Shown in pieces: positions 34,126 through 39,527 of a stretch of 39,527 nucleotides of DNA. The stretch covers positions 1-39,527 of the forward strand of contig NZ_JACJPI010000009.1 of the NCBI RefSeq assembly GCF_014695975.1, written 5' to 3'. A program made the translations under genes and the position numbers. How positions within the stretch are numbered: the first letter of the stretch is position 1; each line of letters opens with the position of its first letter. The notes under the pieces were generated by a model, which was given only the letters and a program-made list of their open reading frames with translations, ran no database searches and had not been told where the DNA came from. This DNA comes from Leptolyngbya sp. FACHB-321. GTDB taxonomy: Bacteria > Cyanobacteriota > Cyanobacteriia > Leptolyngbyales > Leptolyngbyaceae.

Positions 34126-35889
34126 ATGGCAAGATTGGTATCAGTCAACGTTGGTCTTCCTCGCGAGATTTCATGGCGTGGGCAGACTGTGTATACGTCA
34201 GTGTGGAAAGAGCCGATTCAAGGACGCCGCCTGGTTCGACTACTCAACATTGATGGCGATGCACAAGGTGATCTGGCCGGTCACGGTGGCGAGCAGCGCG
34301 CTGTGTTCGTCTACCAAATGGATTCTTATCGCTACTGGGAGCGCGAACTGCAGCGGAGCAATTTCACATTTGGGCAATTCGGCGAAAACTTCACTGTAGA
34401 AGGTCTAGCCGACAGTGAGGTCTGCATCGGCGATCGCTACCGGATTGGTGGAGCGCTGTTTGAGGTCACACAGCCGCGTGTAACCTGCTATCGGGTTGGC
34501 ATTCGCATGGATGATCCCAGAATGCCATCTCTGCTGGTGAAGCATCGCCGCCCAGGGTTTTACTTTCGCGTGATCGAAGAGGGCGAGGTCGGCGCTGGCG
34601 ATGAAATCATTCAAGTTGCTGAAGGTCCGGAGCACCTGACTGTCGCCTCGGTTGACGCGCTGCTCTATCTTCCCGGAGCTGCCAAGGAAGACATCGAGCG
34701 CGCGCTGCGTATCCCAGCTCTAAGCCCTGGTTGGCAATCTTCTTTCGAGGCGATGCTTCAGCAAATGGCACAACCAGGGTCGCGCACAGGCAATGCAGGG
34801 CTAGTTGCACCGGAACAGATGGCTACCGCTACGCCCGGATTCCGGTCTTTGAAAGTGGCTCGCATCGATCGTGAGAGCAGTCACGTGGTCTCGCTGGTGC
34901 TGGAACCGACCGACGATCGCCCGCTCACCGTTCCTCAAGCTGGGCAATTCGTGGTGTTGCGCCTTCGTCCTCAAGCGGATGCGCCTCCGGTCTTACGTAG
35001 CTACTCACTGTCTGGTCTACCTGATGCGGGTCATTATCGCATCAGCGTTAAGCAGGAGCCGCACGGAGTTGCCAGCACCTACGTCAGCACCCAGCTTCGT
35101 ACCGGCGACGTGCTGGATGTTAGCGAACCTCGAGGTGCTTTCACCCTGCGATCGGGCGATCGTCCTGTGGTGCTATTGAGCGTGGGCGTCGGTGTGACTC
35201 CGGTGCTGGCGATGCTCCATGCGCTGGTAGCCCAAGCATCCGTGCGCCCAGTCTGGTGGATTTTTGGCGCGCGGAACGGTGGAGAACATCCCTTTGCCCA
35301 GGAAACCCACGAGCTACTGGCTAAGCTACCGAACGCCCACAGCCACGTGCAGTACAGCCAGCCGGATCCCACTGACCAATCGGGTTCTGATTTCGATGCA
35401 ACCGGACGCCTGACTGTAAATGTCCTCGAAGCATTGGGCGTGCCCCTGGAATCCGATTTTTATTTGTGCGGACCATCCCCGTTTCTTGCAGACTTCACTG
35501 CTGGACTGGTCGATCGGGGTGTGGCACCCGATCGCATTCACACCGAGGCTTTCGGTTCAGGCAAGTCCATTACGCCGGGCGTGACGGGGGCATCGCATCG
35601 GGCACCACACGCGCCAACGGGTCCCGTCGGTGAAGGTCCAAGTATTTCATTTGCCCGCACTGGGCTCACGGTTGCCTGGGGCTCCAGATTCCAGAGCCTG
35701 TTGGAACTCGCGGAAGCCTGTGATGTCCCGGTGCGTTGGTCTTGTCGAACCGGAGTTTGTCATATGTGCGAGTCTGGGCTGATCTCCGGATCGGTGAACT
35801 ATGACCCCGAACCGCTCGATGCTCCAGCAGTCGGAAATCTATTGATTTGCTGCGCGCGCCCGCAGGAAGACACGGTAATTGATCTCTAA
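34126..35889 (+). CDS. MOSC domain - flavin reductase - 2Fe2S ferredoxin fusion
   Basis: A 587-residue fusion. MOSC domain about 1-165 (AGHGGEQRAVFVYQ, FGENFTVEGL, Cys121 in QPRVTCYRVG), with a YiiM-like 3-alpha segment (about 170-220). The ferredoxin-reductase module is about 240-480: FAD site LRSYSLSG, VASTYVSTQLRTGD, NAD site VVLLSVGVGVTPVLAML and YLCGPSPFLADF. The C-terminal 2Fe2S ferredoxin holds C540-x4-C545-x2-C548 and C575/C576. MOSC domains bind molybdenum cofactor. The family (YiiM/YcbX) reduces N-hydroxylated bases and similar compounds using electrons from NAD(P)H; here the electron chain is in one chain. No signal peptide. AGGAGAG is eight bases before the ATG. Confidence 0.93.
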   Translation: MARLVSVNVGLPREISWRGQTVYTSVWKEPIQGRRLVRLLNIDGDAQGDLAGHGGEQRAVFVYQMDSYRYWERELQRSNFTFGQFGENFTVEGLADSEVCIGDRYRIGGALFEVTQPRVTCYRVGIRMDDPRMPSLLVKHRRPGFYFRVIEEGEVGAGDEIIQVAEGPEHLTVASVDALLYLPGAAKEDIERALRIPALSPGWQSSFEAMLQQMAQPGSRTGNAGLVAPEQMATATPGFRSLKVARIDRESSHVVSLVLEPTDDRPLTVPQAGQFVVLRLRPQADAPPVLRSYSLSGLPDAGHYRISVKQEPHGVASTYVSTQLRTGDVLDVSEPRGAFTLRSGDRPVVLLSVGVGVTPVLAMLHALVAQASVRPVWWIFGARNGGEHPFAQETHELLAKLPNAHSHVQYSQPDPTDQSGSDFDATGRLTVNVLEALGVPLESDFYLCGPSPFLADFTAGLVDRGVAPDRIHTEAFGSGKSITPGVTGASHRAPHAPTGPVGEGPSISFARTGLTVAWGSRFQSLLELAEACDVPVRWSCRTGVCHMCESGLISGSVNYDPEPLDAPAVGNLLICCARPQEDTVIDL

Positions 35890-35950
35890 AAATGCTTGGC
35901 AACGAACATGAAACCATTAAGAATTCGTGGATTTAATAAATTCCCAAACT

Positions 35951-36016
35951 GTACGGGCGGGTTTAGCAGACCAATCTGCCCCCTGCAATAGATTTGACGG
36001 CAAAACCCGCCCGTAC
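35951..36016. repeat. MITE-like inverted-repeat element
   Basis: GTACGGGCGGGTTT (35951-35964) and its exact reverse complement AAACCCGCCCGTAC (36003-36016) form 14-bp arms around 38 bases. I know similar GTA(C/G)GGGCGGGTTT-ended palindromic elements as dispersed repeats in cyanobacterial genomes. It lies in the 172-base gap between the MOSC gene and the peroxiredoxin-like gene. It has no coding capacity and could fold into a long hairpin in RNA. Confidence 0.75.
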
Positions 36017-36061
36017 CAACTATCGAACTTATTTAATTGCCATTCCTCAGGAGAATTTCCT

Positions 36062-36658
36062 ATGCGATCTGACATTGTTCCAGGGGTGGTTTTCCCCGAC
36101 TACGAACTGCCCGACCACACCGCGAAACGCCGGAAGCTCTCTGAGCTGCAAGGGCAACATCCGATGGTTCTCGTCCTCAGCCGCGGAGGGTTCTGTCCTA
36201 AGGATCGTCGGCAGGCTGAAGGGCTGGTGCAACTCCATCGTGAAATTGAAGTCGGCTATTGTCGTTTAGTTACGATCAGCACCGACAACATCACCGAGAC
36301 GAATGAATATCGCAGCGGCGTCGGTGCCCACTGGCCGTTCCTCTCCGATGCGGGACGCAAAATCCAAAAAGATCTCGATATCGCCGAATACACAGACCCG
36401 CTCCACAATCCCATGATTCCTTACACGATCGTCCTCGAACCCGGTCTGGTCATTTACAAGATCTACATGGGCTACTGGTTCTTCGGGCGTCCCACTATCG
36501 AAGAGCTGCGCCAGGACCTGCGCGCCGTTCTTAAGAAATGCCGACCGGATTGGGACATCACCACACCTGAACTGAAAGCAGCGTGGCAGGAAAGCCGCAA
36601 GGAACGCTTCTACCCGTACGGCAAAACCTACGCCCAAACGATCGGCGAACAGGATTAG
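36062..36658 (+). CDS. Peroxiredoxin-like (AhpC/TSA-type) redoxin
   Basis: A 198-residue thioredoxin-fold protein: VVFPDYELPDHTAKRRKLSE, then MVLVLSRGGFCPKDRRQ with Cys45 in the peroxidatic position, VTISTDNITETNEYR and a long C-terminal region (PYTIVLEPGLVIYKIYMGYW). The Cys-Pro follows the Prx pattern, but the usual Pro-x-x-x-Thr spacing before Cys is replaced by SRGGF, so peroxidase activity is probable and not certain. AGGAG lies nine bases before the ATG. The frame is open another 45 codons 5' through the inverted repeat, which is not a likely start. The hydrolase gene starts three bases after its stop. Confidence 0.87.
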   Translation: MRSDIVPGVVFPDYELPDHTAKRRKLSELQGQHPMVLVLSRGGFCPKDRRQAEGLVQLHREIEVGYCRLVTISTDNITETNEYRSGVGAHWPFLSDAGRKIQKDLDIAEYTDPLHNPMIPYTIVLEPGLVIYKIYMGYWFFGRPTIEELRQDLRAVLKKCRPDWDITTPELKAAWQESRKERFYPYGKTYAQTIGEQD

Positions 36659-36661
36659 AAA

Positions 36662-37711
36662 ATGTCCGACAAAATCAACCATCAACGCCGCCGCTTTTTG
36701 GGCATTGCAGCCATGACCATTGCGACTACACAGCTAGGACTATTCGCTTCTGCCAACGCACAGAGCCAAACAAAACCAGCTGTTCTACCCATGATGAAGC
36801 CAGGAACAAACAAGTCGTTCGGCCCACTCAAGCAGGTCGATGCCGGTGTTCTGAATGTCGGATACGCTGAAGCGGGTCCCGCGAATGGTCGTCCGATAAT
36901 CCTCCTGCATGGATGGCCCTACGACATTCATAGCTATGTCGATGTCGCTCCTTTGTTGGCGTCGGCGGGGTACCGGGTGATCATCCCGTATCTGCGCGGC
37001 TATGGCACGACGCGCTTTCTTTCCAACGAAACGGTTCGCAATGGGCAGCAGTCGGCACTTGCAGTCGATATTATCGCGTTGATGGATGCGCTCAAGATCG
37101 AGCAGGCGATCCTTGCTGGTTATGATTGGGGTGCGCGCACCGCCAACATCATCGCGGCACTCTGGTCCGATCGCTGCAAGGCCCTCGTCTCCGTGAGTGG
37201 TTATTTGATCGGCAGCCGTGAAGCCAACAAGATGCCGCTGCCGCCGCAGGCCGAACTCGAATGGTGGTACCAGTTTTATTTCGCGACGGAACGCGGCAAG
37301 CTCGGCTACGAAAAATATCGACACGACTTCAACAAGCTCATTTGGCGACTTGCCTCGCCGAAATGGAACTTCGATGACGCGACATTCGATCGCAGCGCTA
37401 CGGCCTTCGACAATCCGGATCACGTCAGCATTGTGGTCCACAACTACCGCTGGCGGCTCGGACTAGCTGAAGGCGAGTCGAAGTATGACGAGTTTGAGAA
37501 GCGACTCGCCACATTCCCCATGATCACTGTGCCTACCATCACGCTGGAGAGTGATGCCAACGGCGCACCACATCCAGATCCCAGTTCCTACACCCAGAAA
37601 TTCTCGGGCAAATATTTGCACCGCACTATCAAAGGCGGCATCGGACACAACCTGCCGCAAGAAGCGCCACAGGAATTTGCTAAAGCTGTCGTCGAAGTTG
37701 ACGGTTACTAA
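36662..37711 (+). CDS. Alpha/beta hydrolase, Tat-exported
   Basis: A 349-residue hydrolase with a Tat signal (NHQRRRFLGIAAM, ending ANAQ near residue 34). The catalytic domain has LLHGWPYD (oxyanion region), IPYLRGYGTTRFL, nucleophile Asp155 in GYDWGARTA and His329 in GGIGHNLPQEAP. The Asp nucleophile and HGWP point to the epoxide hydrolase/haloalkane dehalogenase group, without the EHN cap of the two larger enzymes. It begins three bases after the stop of the peroxiredoxin-like gene, so translation is coupled. Its first 30 residues closely match those of epoxide hydrolase copy 1. Confidence 0.94.
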   Translation: MSDKINHQRRRFLGIAAMTIATTQLGLFASANAQSQTKPAVLPMMKPGTNKSFGPLKQVDAGVLNVGYAEAGPANGRPIILLHGWPYDIHSYVDVAPLLASAGYRVIIPYLRGYGTTRFLSNETVRNGQQSALAVDIIALMDALKIEQAILAGYDWGARTANIIAALWSDRCKALVSVSGYLIGSREANKMPLPPQAELEWWYQFYFATERGKLGYEKYRHDFNKLIWRLASPKWNFDDATFDRSATAFDNPDHVSIVVHNYRWRLGLAEGESKYDEFEKRLATFPMITVPTITLESDANGAPHPDPSSYTQKFSGKYLHRTIKGGIGHNLPQEAPQEFAKAVVEVDGY

Positions 37712-37762
37712 TCGAGTTTAGCCTGAGTTGGGGAACGAACCATTTGCAGCCAAGAGACACCC

Positions 37763-39151
37763 ATGACCAACCTGAAAAAAGTACATTACAAAACCAAAGC
37801 CCGCACCTCAGGTGCCTTCGTCCTGTCGCGACTTCTCGTCGCGCTCTTGGCGGCAGCGGTATTTTTGGCTCCGCCCGCTCGCGTGCTTGCGCAGCAATTC
37901 GCCCAAATCGGCGCACAAACCCAAGTTGCGGATAAGACGATCGCGATCGCAGACAACGCCATCCGCCCCTTCCGGGTCCAGGTCCCACAAGTGGCGATCG
38001 ACGATCTCCGCCAACGCATTGCAGCAACCCGCTGGACTGACAAGGAGACTGTCACTGACCAGTCGCAGGGCGTGCAACTGGCGACGATGAAGGAGCTCGT
38101 CCGTTACTGGGGAACGAAGTACGACTGGCGGAAAGCCGAGGCAAAGTTGAATGCTCTACCGCAGTTCATCACGAACATCGACGGACTGGACATTCACTTT
38201 ATCCACGTCCGCTCCAAAAATCCGAACGCGTTGCCGTTGCTCGTCACGCACGGATGGCCCGGATCGGTCATTGAACAGCTAAAGATCATCGGTCCGCTGA
38301 CTGACCCGACGACCTATGGGGGTCGTCCGGAGGATGCCTTCGACCTGGTTATCCCGTCAATTCCCGGCTACGGCTTCTCCGGCAAGCCAACGGGCACTGG
38401 TTGGGATCCCGATCGCATCGCACGAGCCTGGACTGAGCTGATGAAGCGCCTCGGGTACACCCGCTACGTCGCTCAGGGCGGTGACTGGGGGTCCCCCATC
38501 ACCAGCGCGATGGCGCGCCAGGCACCGGCAGGATTACTCGGCATCCACATCAACCTGCCAGCAACGATTCCGCCCGATGTAGCCCCAGTGCTCGCCAGCG
38601 GCGGACCTGCACCAGCAGGACTATCCGAGAAGGAACGGGCAGCATTCGACTCACTCGACACCTTCAATAAGAAGGAACGGGCCTACGCCGTGATCATGGG
38701 CACACGGCCACAGACGATCGGGTATGGCATAACGGACTCACCGATCGGACTTGCGGCATGGCTGCTCGGGCATCCAGGCTTCGTCCAGTGGACAAGCAGC
38801 AGCAATTCCGAAAAGTCCCCGACGAAAGACGAGGTGCTGGATGACATCACGCTGTACTGGTTGACGAACAGCGCAGTCTCGTCAGCTCGGCTGTACTGGG
38901 AGAACAAGGCTAGCCTCTTGAACGCGATCGCGCAGAAGACCAACGAGATCTCGCTTCCAGTAGCCATCACGGTATTTCCGGGGGAGATATATCGAGCACC
39001 AGAGACGTGGGCTCGGCGCGCTTATCGCAATCTGATCTACTTCCATGAGGCTGACAAGGGCGGTCACTTCGCGGCGTGGGAACAGCCGCAGCTCTTCTCC
39101 GAGGAAATCCGTGCGGCATTCAGGTCACTGGCAGCAAACTCGCAGCGGTGA
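37763..39151 (+). CDS. Epoxide hydrolase (EHN type), exported, copy 2
   Basis: A 462-residue paralogue of the enzyme at 27741. It has a different export signal: a basic N-terminus and hydrophobic run (LSRLLVALLAAAVFLAPPA) ending near LAQQ, of Sec type and lacking a clear twin arginine. The EHN cap is about 65-175 (IRPFRVQVPQVAIDDLRQRI, YDWRKAEAKLNALPQF). The catalytic domain has HGWPGS, nucleophile Asp241 in GGDWGS and His435 in KGGHFAAWEQP. All catalytic motifs are present. It follows the Tat hydrolase by 51 bases and precedes a small XapX gene by 51 bases. Confidence 0.95.
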   Translation: MTNLKKVHYKTKARTSGAFVLSRLLVALLAAAVFLAPPARVLAQQFAQIGAQTQVADKTIAIADNAIRPFRVQVPQVAIDDLRQRIAATRWTDKETVTDQSQGVQLATMKELVRYWGTKYDWRKAEAKLNALPQFITNIDGLDIHFIHVRSKNPNALPLLVTHGWPGSVIEQLKIIGPLTDPTTYGGRPEDAFDLVIPSIPGYGFSGKPTGTGWDPDRIARAWTELMKRLGYTRYVAQGGDWGSPITSAMARQAPAGLLGIHINLPATIPPDVAPVLASGGPAPAGLSEKERAAFDSLDTFNKKERAYAVIMGTRPQTIGYGITDSPIGLAAWLLGHPGFVQWTSSSNSEKSPTKDEVLDDITLYWLTNSAVSSARLYWENKASLLNAIAQKTNEISLPVAITVFPGEIYRAPETWARRAYRNLIYFHEADKGGHFAAWEQPQLFSEEIRAAFRSLAANSQR

Positions 39152-39202
39152 CCACCAGATTGAATATCTAATTCACCAATTCAAACAACGAGGTATTAAC
39201 TC

Positions 39203-39370
39203 ATGAAAGAATTCATGCTTTCCCTTGTAGCAGGCTGGATCGTCGGTGTCCTATTTGGGTGGCTGAAACTGCCGTTACCTGCACCTCCTTTAATGAGATT
39301 CGTTGGCGCTCTGGGGATTCTATTGGGTGCCTGGTCGATTGAGCAGTTAAAGTATGTTTTGCTTCACTAG
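39203..39370 (+). CDS. XapX domain (DUF1427) small membrane protein
   Basis: A 55-residue protein: MKEFMLSLVAGWIVGVLFGW, then LKLPLPAPP and a second hydrophobic segment (FVGALGILLGAWSI). Two helices around a Pro-rich turn with PxPAPP fit the XapX/DUF1427 family, whose function is unknown. GAGG lies 9-10 bases before the ATG. It probably shares the transcript of epoxide hydrolase copy 2. In other bacteria XapX genes also occur beside hydrolases and oxidoreductases. Confidence 0.85.
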   Translation: MKEFMLSLVAGWIVGVLFGWLKLPLPAPPLMRFVGALGILLGAWSIEQLKYVLLH

Positions 39371-39392
39371 TTTGAAATAAAAGGAGTCTCAC

Positions 39393-39401
39393 ATGTCCAG
39401 C
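39393..39401 (+). pseudogene. Start of a gene cut by the right-hand IS element
   Basis: A strong ribosome site (AAAAGGAG, 39379-39386) is followed seven bases later by ATGTCCAGC (M-S-S). The frame then runs into what looks like the terminal sequence of the IS630 element and stops after seven more codons. The rest of the gene should lie beyond the element. The interpretation depends on the element's end being near 39402, which I infer. Confidence 0.35.
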
Positions 39402-39527
39402 TATAGCTGTCGCCAGTTCGACTAGGACATAGACTAAGGGTAGTCGTCTCTTGGTGCGCTGCTATGGCAAAAGCTTACAGTTATGACTTCCGCCAGAGAG
39501 TGGTGCAAGCGCTTGCACTGGATGGGT
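39402..39527 (+). mobile_element. IS630-type element, 5' end (partial transposase)
   Basis: The ATG at 39464 begins MAKAYSYDFRQRVVQALALD and runs off the window. This is the standard N-terminus of cyanobacterial IS630-family transposases, which starts the helix-turn-helix part. The 62 bases before it would be the element's terminal region. The element's outer end is near TATAGC at 39401, compatible with insertion at TA, but only one end is visible. It may be another copy of the element at the left end. Terminal bases at the two ends show only partial similarity, so identity is not established. Confidence 0.75.

Noticed and set aside
36785-37441. Long minus-strand open frame (218 residues) opposite the Tat-exported hydrolase
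   Set aside because: The plus strand has all hydrolase catalytic motifs. The minus frame has no domain, signal or ribosome site and is explained by codon bias of the true gene.
1-39527. Left and right IS fragments as two halves of one identical element
   Set aside because: The visible terminal bases are only partly similar and the two transposase parts do not overlap, so identity cannot be shown from the window.

Overview
The window looks like chromosomal DNA of a filamentous cyanobacterium. The octamer GCGATCGC (HIP1-like, typical of cyanobacterial genomes) recurs throughout. The left half carries families that are characteristic of these organisms: CHASE2 histidine kinase, DUF928, TPR-CHAT protein, filamentous-haemagglutinin exoproteins with a cyanobacterial-type C-terminus, DUF2808 and DUF2721. 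The genus cannot be fixed from the sequence alone. Both ends lie inside IS630-type transposase genes (3' end at bases 1-105, 5' end from 39464), so the window probably ends where repeated insertion sequences stopped an assembly.

Left block, about 1-15.5 kb, all on the minus strand. In transcription order it holds two large secreted haemagglutinin-type exoproteins (15524-11328 and 11212-8648), a membrane-attached TPR-CHAT protein with an intact His/Cys dyad, a DUF928 protein, a CHASE2-PAS histidine kinase with a NarL-type response regulator, and then the two-partner-secretion outer-membrane transporter. The transporter is a pseudogene with two frameshifts, one in-frame stop and a 3' end removed by an IS630 element. 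The exoproteins therefore have no working partner in this window.

Right block, about 16-39.4 kb, all on the plus strand. It begins with a DsbA-like thiol oxidoreductase and a small LuxR-type regulator. It continues as a dense run of small-molecule and redox enzymes: two glyoxalase-fold (VOC) proteins, several NmrA-like and classical SDR oxidoreductases, an FMN reductase, two cupins (one 5'-truncated), NIPSNAP, a nitrilase, a redoxin, a peroxiredoxin-like protein, two EHN-type epoxide hydrolases plus the tail of a third, a third alpha/beta hydrolase, an alpha/beta hydrolase-MsrA fusion, and a MOSC-flavin reductase-2Fe2S fusion. A PhoB-type regulator with a disabled phosphorylation site sits in the middle. 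The content suggests a stress and detoxification island for epoxides, nitriles, aldehydes and oxidised methionine. That role is inferred.

The island has a visible history of duplication and shuffling. A DUF2808-leader-VOC unit is duplicated in tandem, with one DUF2808 copy reduced to a relic. Related leaders containing the inverted repeat ACTCAA-N5-TTGAGT precede three genes. A second short leader precedes two others. One Tat signal peptide module is shared by three unrelated enzymes. There is an SDR gene with most of its middle deleted, and a 14-bp inverted-repeat MITE-like element. Base composition varies: by hand count one 60-base line in the MsrA fusion (33361-33420) is 65% G+C and one in the DsbA-like gene (16141-16200) is 35%. 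This suggests genes of several origins. No tRNA, rRNA or CRISPR array was seen.
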